A stretch of 38,208 bases of DNA, from assembly GCA_001839685.1 (NCBI GenBank), contig MLAK01000794.1, positions 24,259 to 62,466 on the forward strand, written 5' to 3'. The position numbers and the translations under genes were made by a program. Shown in pieces: positions 12,401 through 19,655 of the stretch (position 1 is its first letter; each line of letters starts with the position of its first letter). A model generated the notes under the pieces. That model worked only from the letters and a program-made list of their open reading frames with translations. It had not been told where the DNA came from and did no database searches. The stretch comes from Tritrichomonas foetus. Taxonomy: Eukaryota; Parabasalia; Tritrichomonadida; Tritrichomonadidae.

Positions 12401-14264
12401 TATTTAGAAAAAGAATTAGAGTTTCTGCTTGATGAACTTCACATTCAGAATATGAGAAATTAAAAGTAATTCTATATAATTCATTACATTTTGAAATCAA
12501 ATATTCCATCGAATTTAAGTTGATTTTAAAAGCTTCGACTATACATGAAAGAGCCCATTTTCTAACTGGGCTCTCAAAAATAAAAGAAATAATTGCATCA
12601 ATAAAAAATGAAGTTTCAAAAAATGATTTTCGAAGATCAGGAATTTTCAACACAATGTCAATGTAAGTAAATGCTGCAAGCCTGGCTTCATTTGCTGCCT
12701 CACGAAGGTCGTCCGAGAAATTTTGAAATTGTAAATAAAAAACAATTGCTGAAGTAATTCCATGAATAATTGAAGACGAAGCATTTAAAATTTGCTGTAG
12801 ATTCAAAATGTCAGGAAGAAATCTATAAATTAATTCTGAAAAAGCAAAAGGCCTCATTCGAATTTGGTTGAAAACATTTTCAATAACTGATGGTTGTTGA
12901 TAAAGTAAATTAATAAAAGCTAAATGTCGAATAGTATTAATCTTTTGGAAGTTTTCATTTTGCTTTGCATCATATATAATCGTAGAACTAAAAACTGTTA
13001 AAGATTGATCAAAAAGAGGAGAAAGAAATAATTCTATTGGAAATTTTGGAGATGGCGAGCCATGCGCTAAAATGTACATCAAATATAAAAGTGATGCGCA
13101 AATATCATAAAAATGAGGAGATAATTTATTCACTGAAATTAATTCTGATATCTTTTTAAGAATAATATCTAATAAACTTTTTTCATTTTCAATAATTTTT
13201 GAAATTAATTCAAATTTCTTTAAAAGTCCAGGATGAATGAAATCAGTGGGAGGCAGTAATTCAGGAAAATAAGGGGGCTTTGAAAAAATGAGGTTTTCTG
13301 AATCTAACGTGTGAAATGTAATTAATTTATTTTCAATTATTGAATCACCAGGTGGGAAAGTAATTCCGCTGTCACATGAAAGAACATCACATGGAAAAAT
13401 AGGTGGATGATTTTGAATAAAATTTACAATAGAGTTCGGAAATTCTGAAACAATATCAAAAGCAACATCAACACCTAAAGTTTGTAAAGAGCGACCTAAA
13501 AACGATAAAGCGTCCTCATCAAGGCCAATTAAAGAATTTCTCATCAAAAAAACAATAGCTGTTGTTATATATTGTGGGCATCGTTTTCCACATGTTCTAA
13601 TAATCATTACTACAAAATTTACAAATTGTGAAGTTTCTTTTGAAAAATTTGATGAATTTTTATCAATTATTCGATTTGAGAGTTTGAGAATGATGTCAAA
13701 AGAAAATTGTGGAATATCATTATTCATTGTGAGAAATTCTACCATCGGAGAAAATAAAACTGTCGCATCTTTTAGATATGTAGATTCAACAATATCAGAA
13801 AAAATATGCATAAATGCAGAAGCAGCATAAATACGAGATTTCCCTATGTTTTTACAGTTTTTTATTGGCAAAATATAAAGAAGTGATTGCAATAAAATAT
13901 CGATATCTGTTGTTGAGTGATTTCGTATAAAATTCATATACCAAGATATATACATGTGTAAAATTATAATGACAACGTAATCTGGCGAAGTTTGTAAATA
14001 ATTTGGATTCGACCTTAATAAATTCAAACATTCTGTATTTATCGGAAATGAAAACGAATATTTATTGAGTGAAACAAGGAAATCGACTCCATTTTTGTGA
14101 TCTTTTTGATACTGCTTCATATTAATAAAATTCAGGATCGGAAAAGAGCCACTTGGATGAAGTTTTTTTAAGGATTTATCGAGATTTGTAAATTGCGAAT
14201 TATCGTGAAGCTTTGTGGAAACGATCGAATAGCATAAATCATTTGGCGAAAGAAATTCGATCAT
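6408..14264 (-). CDS. Giant BEACH-domain protein (ConA-like, PH-BEACH, WD40)
   Basis: 2618 residues. ATG 14264 directly follows an in-frame TAA (TAA AAA ATG), which fixes the start. Residues 1 to about 850 form a long helical solenoid of the armadillo kind. About 855-1000 is a concanavalin-like beta sandwich (TFTISFWYFMHAND, later NQWSFCTISVE). More helical repeats follow, then a Ser/Arg/Pro-rich basic linker near 1500-1550. A PH-like segment at about 1870-1970 precedes the BEACH domain at about 1985-2255, marked by FPWILIDY, RDLSKPIGALK, LIPEFFFQPEF, LPNWA and EWIDLIWGDKQRG. The C-terminal 280 residues form a short WD40-like propeller. This order matches the LRBA/NBEA/LYST class, large scaffolds for vesicle and lysosome-related traffic. 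Trichomonads carry many BEACH proteins. Charged Lys/Asn linker at about 2290-2350. The family is certain; the traffic step is unknown. Confidence 0.93.
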   Translation of the reverse strand: MIEFLSPNDLCYSIVSTKLHDNSQFTNLDKSLKKLHPSGSFPILNFINMKQYQKDHKNGVDFLVSLNKYSFSFPINTECLNLLRSNPNYLQTSPDYVVIIILHMYISWYMNFIRNHSTTDIDILLQSLLYILPIKNCKNIGKSRIYAASAFMHIFSDIVESTYLKDATVLFSPMVEFLTMNNDIPQFSFDIILKLSNRIIDKNSSNFSKETSQFVNFVVMIIRTCGKRCPQYITTAIVFLMRNSLIGLDEDALSFLGRSLQTLGVDVAFDIVSEFPNSIVNFIQNHPPIFPCDVLSCDSGITFPPGDSIIENKLITFHTLDSENLIFSKPPYFPELLPPTDFIHPGLLKKFELISKIIENEKSLLDIILKKISELISVNKLSPHFYDICASLLYLMYILAHGSPSPKFPIELFLSPLFDQSLTVFSSTIIYDAKQNENFQKINTIRHLAFINLLYQQPSVIENVFNQIRMRPFAFSELIYRFLPDILNLQQILNASSSIIHGITSAIVFYLQFQNFSDDLREAANEARLAAFTYIDIVLKIPDLRKSFFETSFFIDAIISFIFESPVRKWALSCIVEAFKINLNSMEYLISKCNELYRITFNFSYSECEVHQAETLILFLNNEIFEDAKLAKGFEPVISFIIKWIAGLSQENRSFDILLETLDIFVRFSHVHTLSQSDISAIEKTVNNLYGVNPNNDIFHKIINIISGDFLEYQEPAFSIKQPKGMKLIVSLYENSEFFLEKLKYAVNLCQFKSKNCEQCQKGEFDLFLVGRLSIWRNDTLIKKEVFETALLILRLISSHSSSVLLVQQYISLFCPINSKTLPRFYPEIFDSLQKTILDAKKVPATPLPILSSTRIKVSSIYIPKTFTISFWYFMHANDEQITLIHILNESNKFIVVMNNQKLSVFLQENSNQWGDDINYDISTNQWSFCTISVEMLNDQAFVKSSINGNDIPAIVFPSFDFSNQPSQVMIGITDSDKPHVFLGSFGIFNYFDNSEIYALFDVGPRKIPSNPIFFFTACDKNDYFSLDVSPSNIVTKMSKVRTLHKPSFTNILIDVCGISMLLPTISHIELTFLDDSHFQYLLETFISLLENTLILSQNAQRFFGVEKGFLIISNFLNTLPNISLSYKLFLQFCSLFELLVDEKCRTQLLFGILMKIDIWLRSDAENFKKILRYWSRSLVPQYLDIITRKIGFNDIISQLRIFLWYTPKEKDTILFVNRCKGQTFDVKYCRDLLLSIALMIAKQGLSNDEFKFLISQILTIEEEDQVLDLLNFVLNLIEVHEEVIQKCSDVMESSIFLIFLYSTNLEILELTFNIVIKLYNLHLVPNSTLSQHFDYIMYKLPSSYASIPVLSKLMDICEKSTPQLFSLCSMIAFSLGQDSFIELMNTVKPSMRFCSNPFWPLWSVIAIYKIEDENFQNQVFNYLIEVSPQQWKNIFWILDIVGRAFQAYHNLFKQRFIQEIGAKLLKLQEFDDQKLRHFFGLLPLYLFLRQKKQFDKRLHATNNLRPVRRPPKPNRSSSIVKRPPNRLQSSQPNIRLFKRRSASSSTDNLLNAFNSKSFFDLDFISFKMDELITLVENLFDDNSGFFFGLRITEENFWEDIEIARMANDIFMMFPDKSYYDSILFINAYLLHYDPQKVMKTNSVINVQNIRKSGPYFLYNKHADRLGYEKLYDCEKIDLVSNSFLFLQDFESKYHDDRMLHEISQYLQKNSLKSNDLYSILEFEISQASSEFISNEKEILNLNNTKFYKCWNHLWRSLTIDRAPWCQTYCQTNTPCKTIDKPVHFRRDFTMCIGFVPSKLKQNHRFNDHSQASFIRDHNSYVSTSLLKEKRKNQLFEEYKNSETSSYLLIDDNDIETDESSQESILQIDPKCLFEAKCQLITVNRTIEALFSLQKDCIVILKKDQTAKIIKIENISQILMRTHLQRETAIEIFLDDGSTFFLNFPFFKSYTIISQFKMLKQKSKNILLQLHSPKQFMQSFKFTSQWINQEISNFDYLMILNKISGRSFNNAFQYPIFPWILIDYESTKIDINDPTIYRDLSKPIGALKKECQKIFIDSYKHNSYFYANGYISSIHLYRWLVRMEPFTSLHIEFQDGQFSPSSQQFRSIPQLFKTIKMTNNEVHELIPEFFFQPEFLMNYNHFDLGLFNEKSINDVVLPNWAASAFDFIYLHRKALESDFVSLHLHEWIDLIWGDKQRGQKAIDSMNVFMPEMYPDVWDTPKGQKFENRPDIEAVLEYIGQIPQQIFDKPHPIRSLKPNLENSLKSNNKDEKTVLNYHIDCEAKIIMAKIIQQSEEKSILTFLTIDKHGICQETTLNFTSYKEKMNKKKLNQQNKISKEKLNKEQPRIRKLSEISHTKSSQCKEKLNKRKWEYVYLNNTHKFLSVDKHQKSDIFLVDIQTGNTKRVIKQRNDIITMTTDNNLLVIANKDSKIAIYSLKDFKVIFSLPSFRDWIKCCFISHSFHSLICGTRDQSLMICSMTNHSLIRIVELNAKPIHCITTQSWGFHVIYSKKIVDGQFLHSLSLYNINGYFIKEKEISVGIAAMIPLKDCKGFDFILAVDVANQIYLFEAFYCDIGKPIYKTKKSIISMHYMHNEQVIVLLCKDGDVYFVPATFNYTVI

Positions 14265-14611
14265 TTTTTATTGTTTTAAAACAAAATTTTGAGTGCTTTT
14301 ATAATCATCGATCATTATCGCATATTATATTGTGCGCAATTAATTCATATGCTTTTGGGTCTCAACAAGATCATCCGTGCAGCATAATTTGGTGATAAAT
14401 AATATTTTCATAATTTGAATTTGTTACAAATAGATATTTGAGTCCACATTATTTTACACACACTTTAAAACGCGCATATATGAAAGATGGATTCAAAAAA
14501 TCGAAAAAAAGAATGATAATAATATATTCATGAAATTTCAATAAAACAAATAAAGATAAAACAAGAAAAAAAAAATAAGTTCAATTTATGTTGATCGGAA
14601 CAAAATGAATT
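14265..14611. other. Spacer between the BEACH and Raptor-like genes
   Basis: 347 bases of AT-rich DNA holding the leader of the BEACH gene and the 3' end of the Raptor-like gene. The Raptor stop reads TAAAA, so a UAAA poly(A) signal overlaps it. No initiator fitting the TCA-pyrimidine-T/A rule was found close to ATG 14264. Nothing else seen. Confidence 0.4.
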
Positions 14612-16534
14612 TTATATAAAAATATTTGAATGAATTCTTTCAATGAATCCTTTTCGAGGAACAGCTTTATACAAAAGCGCCGGAATCTTGCTTGATGGCA
14701 TAATTTTAACATTTGAATGTCCAGATTGTGGTAAATCCAATCCACAAAAAGAAACAAAATTTTGAATAAATGGCTGTACATTTCTTGCCATATTCAAAAC
14801 AATTTCTCTTGTACTTGAAATTGTAGAAGAAAAAGCATCAACAACGGCTTTTTTGGTTTCTTCAGAAAGTCCAATTTTAGCTGGATCAAATCTCATTAAC
14901 ATCGATAATGAAATTAAAGCTTCACTTGCAACAATATCAGAATGATCCATAGCTGCATGACACAAAGGTAAAATTCCACGATGATCACGTGTAAAACCAA
15001 GTGCAAAAGCAGCAGCAGCTCGAATATCTTCTCTTTCGTGATGTAGAAGTGGAATAAAAGAATCACAATAAATTGGAACAACACTAAACAGTGTCATTTT
15101 CGAAACAATTAGCCCGAATAATAACGCAGAAAATGGTGCGCAATCATTGGCATGTTTTGCGCAAGCTTGTAAAAGTTGAACTTGGTTTGTTAGTTGTGCT
15201 TTTTCAATGCAACAGCACAAAGCAAGCATTCCAACTGATAATACGTCAGATGATTGAACACCAAGAAGCTTATTAATATCAGGCTTAGGAGGTAATCCAG
15301 CCAAATATAATTTCGCCAGAATTAAAAAGTGTTTTTTCGTTGGTTTCTTGATTTTTGTGATTGCTTGGGCAATTCCATTCTGACATGGTGCTGGAACAAT
15401 TTCAACATTTTCTATATAATTTAGAAGTAATTCTGTAGTTTCTTCTTGATAATCTGCCTTCATTAAAAAGAAAATTAAAATTGGCACTAAGCTATGATGA
15501 TTGAAGTTTTTGAAAGTTATTTTCACTTCATCAAAAATTTTACATATTGGGTTTTCTACACCACTTGTGACAGCATCAAGATATGTGTCCCAAAGGCCCC
15601 ATTGTGGAGATTCCTCTGTTGGTGGAAATCGAGGAATTGAAACCGTATGGACGTTTGAATAAGCCAAAAGTCTTGTTGCTAAAATAAAACCTTTAGAAAT
15701 TTCTGATAATGATTCATCGCAATCAAAAAGTTGCATATAAACATTTGGCGGAAGTACTGAAAGGGCAATACTATCCAAAACAGCAGATAAATAATCACCC
15801 ATTTCTTTTTGTACGTTTGGAGCGAAATCTACGCTGTGTGGCTTGACTGCGCTCAAACTGTGGAACCAGATAGCTGATTCAAGTGGATCTAAAATTGACG
15901 AACTTAAAATATCTAATGGCATATTCGTTGCTGATGGTAAGTTTTCGCCATCAGCACATGAGAAAAATGCAACAATATCTCTATTTGCTGAAAGCTTCTC
16001 AAGGGGGGCCCTGAGGGCGCCGGCTGAGCCGCAATCGATAATCATCGTTATTGGCGACTCTGATGACTCCAGAAGCCTGGTAACCGTTAGCGATCTATAA
16101 CTTGTTCTTGTTTTATCGAAAAAGTACATTTTGCCGTCACTACTCGGTTCGTGACTACCCATTCCGTAATAATGCAATATTGCTCTTTCTCTTGAGGTTC
16201 GATTAGCGACTGTTCGAATAACTGATTGGACTTCTGGAATTGTTGGATCGATAATAACGCTCGTTGAAGGGATATGAAGCTGGTTTTGATAGCGAGATGT
16301 AAAAATGTTCGTAGTCGTTGGTGAATAAAGAGAAGGGTCGAAATTATTCAATGGTTCGAAGCATATCGTTTGGGGTTTTCTGGATAATCTTCGAATCGTT
16401 GGAATGCGCAATCCATCAAATAAGCATAAAAAGATGATTGAACATTGCGTGGTGGTTTTGACATTAACACTCTCCCAAATATCCATTGGCATGGTGTTCC
16501 TCCGTTTCCCCATATCTAATCGATTGCTTTTCAT
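14612..16534 (-). CDS. Raptor homologue (TORC1 subunit), short form without WD40
   Basis: 640 residues from ATG 16534; a mechanical frame would begin at TTG 16555, and a second ATG lies at 16513. Residues about 15-230 form the Raptor N-terminal caspase-like domain: the IIDPTIPEVQSVIRTV helix, LHYYGMGSHEPSSDGKMYFF, YRSLTV, then SPITMIIDCGSAGAL and the LSSSILDP/AIWFHSL segment. These align with HYNGHG, the NGE.W.FNK run and DCSNAG of known Raptors. The Cys dyad position is kept (C168) but the His position is Met (M125). HEAT/ARM repeats follow, clearest at EREDIRAAAAFALGF and HSDIVASEALISLSMLM. Known Raptors reach about 1300 residues and end in a seven-bladed WD40; here the frame stops after the HEAT region at TAA. 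Role by family: substrate-recruiting scaffold of TOR complex 1. A GC-rich patch near 16005-16030 encodes the AGALRAP stretch. Confidence 0.9.
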   Translation of the reverse strand: MKSNRLDMGKRRNTMPMDIWESVNVKTTTQCSIIFLCLFDGLRIPTIRRLSRKPQTICFEPLNNFDPSLYSPTTTNIFTSRYQNQLHIPSTSVIIDPTIPEVQSVIRTVANRTSRERAILHYYGMGSHEPSSDGKMYFFDKTRTSYRSLTVTRLLESSESPITMIIDCGSAGALRAPLEKLSANRDIVAFFSCADGENLPSATNMPLDILSSSILDPLESAIWFHSLSAVKPHSVDFAPNVQKEMGDYLSAVLDSIALSVLPPNVYMQLFDCDESLSEISKGFILATRLLAYSNVHTVSIPRFPPTEESPQWGLWDTYLDAVTSGVENPICKIFDEVKITFKNFNHHSLVPILIFFLMKADYQEETTELLLNYIENVEIVPAPCQNGIAQAITKIKKPTKKHFLILAKLYLAGLPPKPDINKLLGVQSSDVLSVGMLALCCCIEKAQLTNQVQLLQACAKHANDCAPFSALLFGLIVSKMTLFSVVPIYCDSFIPLLHHEREDIRAAAAFALGFTRDHRGILPLCHAAMDHSDIVASEALISLSMLMRFDPAKIGLSEETKKAVVDAFSSTISSTREIVLNMARNVQPFIQNFVSFCGLDLPQSGHSNVKIMPSSKIPALLYKAVPRKGFIERIHSNIFI

Positions 16535-17077
16535 TTGAGATTTTATTCTTGTCAAATATCATTCAATTATTATATAGCGACCAAATTAACTTAGAAAAAG
16601 CCACTTATTCTAAATATAAGGCCAATAATATTGACGTAGTACTTGGTGAAATTTAGATTCTGAACTCTACCTCATTATTTTCATTCAAATTTCAATTCAA
16701 ATGAAAATAATTAGATTCATGTAGATAGCAGAGTTATTGCAAAATATCCTTATGTTTTAAATTTTAATAGTTTAAAAATGATTCATAAGTTAATTGTGTT
16801 AGGGTTAAAACCTCATTGAAGAGTTTTATTTTCAAATGCATTTAGATTCACGACTACAATAAATTAACAATGTTCTTAAAATATTTTCTAACTGCGAAGA
16901 TTCAAGCGAATAATTACTAATGTTAACAATGAATTCCACTCTTTCTTTTCACAAATATGAATTTTAGTAAACCAAAAGTTATGCATAATTTCCTTACAAA
17001 TTGGAGGCCAGTTGTTCCCTTAATCACTTATATTCAAGAAAATGAAATAGAGATATATACTATGTTTATTATCTACT
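16535..17077. other. Spacer between the Raptor-like and sulfurase-like genes
   Basis: 543 bases, AT-rich, with no supported gene. Both flanking genes are on the minus strand, so this holds the 5' region of the Raptor-like gene and the 3' end of the sulfurase-like gene, whose stop reads TAAAG and so carries UAAA. No initiator was identified with confidence. Confidence 0.4.
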
Positions 17078-18523
17078 TTAAATCTTATTCACAACAAATT
17101 GCATCCATTCATTAAATCTATTAATATCCGCTTCAGTTGTTGCCCATCCAACAGACAACCTCAAACTTCCATACGACGAAATATTTATGTTTTCAATTTC
17201 ACTCTCTATTTTATTTTCATCAATTTTGAGGGCAGAAAAGCATGTTCCAGGAGTATTGTGACAACCTGCAGAAATTTGAATGTTATTTTTCAATGCAGAT
17301 GCAAGATAAGGCTCAAAACTTTTAATATTTCCATTTTTATCAATGAAATTAAAACTAATTATCGATTCTTGATTATTTCCATAAATAACTGTTGCTTTCT
17401 TATTATCTTCATATTTTACATTTTCTATAATTTTAATTAATTTTTGGGTCATATTAATTACATTATTATGAATATTTTCTATTTTAAGATGATCAATAAA
17501 CTCAAAACCATTTGTAGCTGCTACCAAATTCAAAAATGGAAGAGATCCATCTTCGAATTTTTCTGATGGCTTCATTCGCATTTTCAAAACGTCCTGACTT
17601 GGAAGAGCATAAACTAAAGTTCCACCACCGAAATATGGTTTTTCTAGTTTAAGTATAAGATCATTTTGGATTAATAAAACGCCCAAATTTGGAAATCCGA
17701 ATATATTTCGTAAATCGAAAGAAACTGCTGAAAATGGAGTTTCTGTCAGATTTAATTTGTTGCATGATAAATAGTGAGAAGCGTCAATTAAAGAAACAAC
17801 AAACGGATCAGAATTATTTAATGCAATAACTTTTTGCATTTGTTCTTTTGAAACAACTGTTCCATCAAACTGGTCAACAAGAGGAAGAGAAATGAGATGA
17901 AAACTATCTTTGGAAAGCTCAGATGGATTAATGTCAATATTTGATAAATCAAACGATTTAACAGTTGCTCCTTTTTCTGATGCAAATGATCGAATTCCTA
18001 AAATGTCCAGATTGCTTGAACTTGAATAAAATAATTTCGAATTTGAATCAAATTTCAAAGACTCAGCAATAATTTTGAGAGCCTGGCCTCCTGAAAAAGT
18101 GAACACAACAGAATACTTACCTAAAGTGGTTCCAAAATACTTTACAAGATTATATCGCAGATCATCAACAACGTCATTGGATTTGTCTGAGCTTTGGGAT
18201 TCGGAATGCGTATTTCCGTATAATTCTGTAAGTAGATGTTTCGTCATGTTGTTTAAAAGGGAATCTGGATAAAGAACAGATTTTGCATAATCTAGATAGG
18301 TGACATCATTTGTCCTGTATAAATTGTAAGCGCGGTGATAGAAAACTTTCTCTGTGTAACTCAAGTCCTTCATTGCGTCAATGTTGATGCCAATATTAAA
18401 TGGCTGTGGTTCGCAAACTTTACATCGAAAAGTGCCATATACAATCAGGAAAAGTACGCTCATCAACAATCCACCAACTGTAAAGTTCATGAAAGAACAT
18501 GATTGATTCATTCGTCTTCGCAT
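17078..18523 (-). CDS. Membrane-anchored Moco-sulfurase-like protein lacking the PLP lysine
   Basis: 481 residues from ATG 18523, preceded by GGTCACCTAA, a near-match to an initiator. Residues 13-32 (FTVGGLLMSVLFLIVYG) form one membrane segment, probably a signal anchor. The rest matches the class V aminotransferase fold of molybdenum cofactor sulfurase (ABA3/MOCOS N-terminal part): YLDYAKSVLYPDS, LTELYGNTHSES, FTFSGGQALKIIAE, SLIDASHYLS, KPYFGGGTLVYA, KFEDGSLPFLN, ISAGCHNTPGTC and GSLRLSVGWATTEAD. In active members the PLP lysine sits in SFYKIFGFPTG; here the run is SFDLRNIFGFPNLG, with Asn at that place (N273). The His that stacks on PLP (DSHTS) is also Asn (SSNLD, N171). The cysteine loop is partly kept. 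The C-terminal MOSC domain is absent. By known chemistry it should not be an active cysteine desulfurase; a non-catalytic membrane role is inference. Confidence 0.88.
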   Translation of the reverse strand: MRRRMNQSCSFMNFTVGGLLMSVLFLIVYGTFRCKVCEPQPFNIGINIDAMKDLSYTEKVFYHRAYNLYRTNDVTYLDYAKSVLYPDSLLNNMTKHLLTELYGNTHSESQSSDKSNDVVDDLRYNLVKYFGTTLGKYSVVFTFSGGQALKIIAESLKFDSNSKLFYSSSSNLDILGIRSFASEKGATVKSFDLSNIDINPSELSKDSFHLISLPLVDQFDGTVVSKEQMQKVIALNNSDPFVVSLIDASHYLSCNKLNLTETPFSAVSFDLRNIFGFPNLGVLLIQNDLILKLEKPYFGGGTLVYALPSQDVLKMRMKPSEKFEDGSLPFLNLVAATNGFEFIDHLKIENIHNNVINMTQKLIKIIENVKYEDNKKATVIYGNNQESIISFNFIDKNGNIKSFEPYLASALKNNIQISAGCHNTPGTCFSALKIDENKIESEIENINISSYGSLRLSVGWATTEADINRFNEWMQFVVNKI

Positions 18524-19654
18524 TTAGGTGACCGTTTATTTTACGATGATAAAAATTCAGTGAAAATTTGGTCAGATGTCAAGATAAGTCATTGGATGAT
18601 TCCAAAGTAGTTAACCATATTTCAAACATCAAAATAAGAGAAAAGAAAATTTTGTTTTTGAATCCATAGAGTCTCTCGACTATTTAGATAATTAGGAATG
18701 TTGAAGATATGTCAAAATGAAAGCATGAGGAATCAAGATGTAAAAGATTTAAAAATATATTTTGTTATTGTTATTGAGTATTTTTTGATTATCATGAATT
18801 ATGATTCATAATCTCTTTAAATATGATTTCGGATATTATTATCATATAACGATATAATATAATAAAATACTAATCCCTGCGATTTTACAATTTTGATCAA
18901 ATGATGTCAAATGTATGTTTTTGTGAAAGTGAAATAAGCTATAAGAATAAAAAAAAAGATTTGAAACCAGAAAAATATCAAAAATTCATTAAAATGTTGG
19001 TGGCATTTGAAAAATATAATTAAATGAAATAAAGCAACTAGATATAAGCACAGAATGATGGAACGACATTTGTGAGTATAATAAAAGTGAACTCAAAATG
19101 ACAAAACCATCAAAAATTCCTCGCTTTCAATTCTATTACATATTTCTGAACTTAAAACGTTGAGTTCTCCAAATTTCTCACAAAGTTCGGTATTGAAAAA
19201 AATCCAACGAATGACCTAAAGTCTCTCAAAAACTCATTTACAACAATTTTTGATAGCGCCTACTTTTTTGATTATGACCAATATATTTCGGGAATGAAAA
19301 CCTATATTTCTAATAAAAAGATAAAAACAGATTTACTACATTGACTCTATATATTAACAATAAATATATAAGATGTTTTGTGTTGATTGCTCAGTATTCA
19401 CAAATTATTAATTCTTCTCCAGAATGTATATTTTCTGCAAAAATAAGAGAAGAGATAGTGAGTCATTTTAATATCATTTCGAGAGATATTTTGTCTATTG
19501 GCACATGGTGAAATGGGAATTCATCGTTTTAGAAATTGAATGAAAAATTCAAAAGCATAATATTTGAAACATCATTGATAGTTCTTTGAAAGAGAATTTC
19601 GAATTGTGAGAAAAGCGATACCATAAAATAATAGGGGCATACGTTCACTTCATT
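18524..19654. other. Divergent spacer upstream of the sulfurase-like and hydrogenase genes
   Basis: 1131 bases, mostly AT-rich and non-coding, between divergent genes. It holds a small broken coding remnant (19098-19344, listed separately) and the hydrogenase initiator. No other gene, RNA or repeat was seen. Confidence 0.4.
19098..19344 (+). pseudogene. Small frameshifted coding remnant
   Basis: ATG 19098 opens MTKPSKIPRFQFYYIFLNLK, which ends at a TGA. A +1 frame starting at about 19156 (after a TAA) then stays open for over 60 codons to TGA 19342-19344, with protein-like residues such as EFSKFLTKFGIEKNPTNDLK and FDSAYFFDYDQYISGMK. The two frames abut, as expected from a single small insertion or deletion. 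No family was recognised. It could be the N-terminal relic of a larger gene family member, with the rest lost. Confidence 0.35.
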
Positions 19655-19655
19655 A
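19645..19655 (+). promoter_or_regulatory. Initiator element of the hydrogenase gene
   Basis: TCACTTCATTA runs straight into the start codon and is close to the trichomonad consensus TCAYTWYTCATTA. The predicted +1 A at 19647 gives a leader of 8 bases. This is the best promoter match in the window and fits a well-expressed metabolic gene. Confidence 0.7.

Noticed and set aside
14213..14395. Plus-strand frame antisense to the BEACH start and its upstream spacer
   Set aside because: Overlaps the firmly placed BEACH start; no family, and codon use is not gene-like.
16345..16360. GGTTCGAAGC, resembling a tRNA B box
   Set aside because: It is inside the Raptor-like coding frame, with no A box or cloverleaf arms at the right distance.
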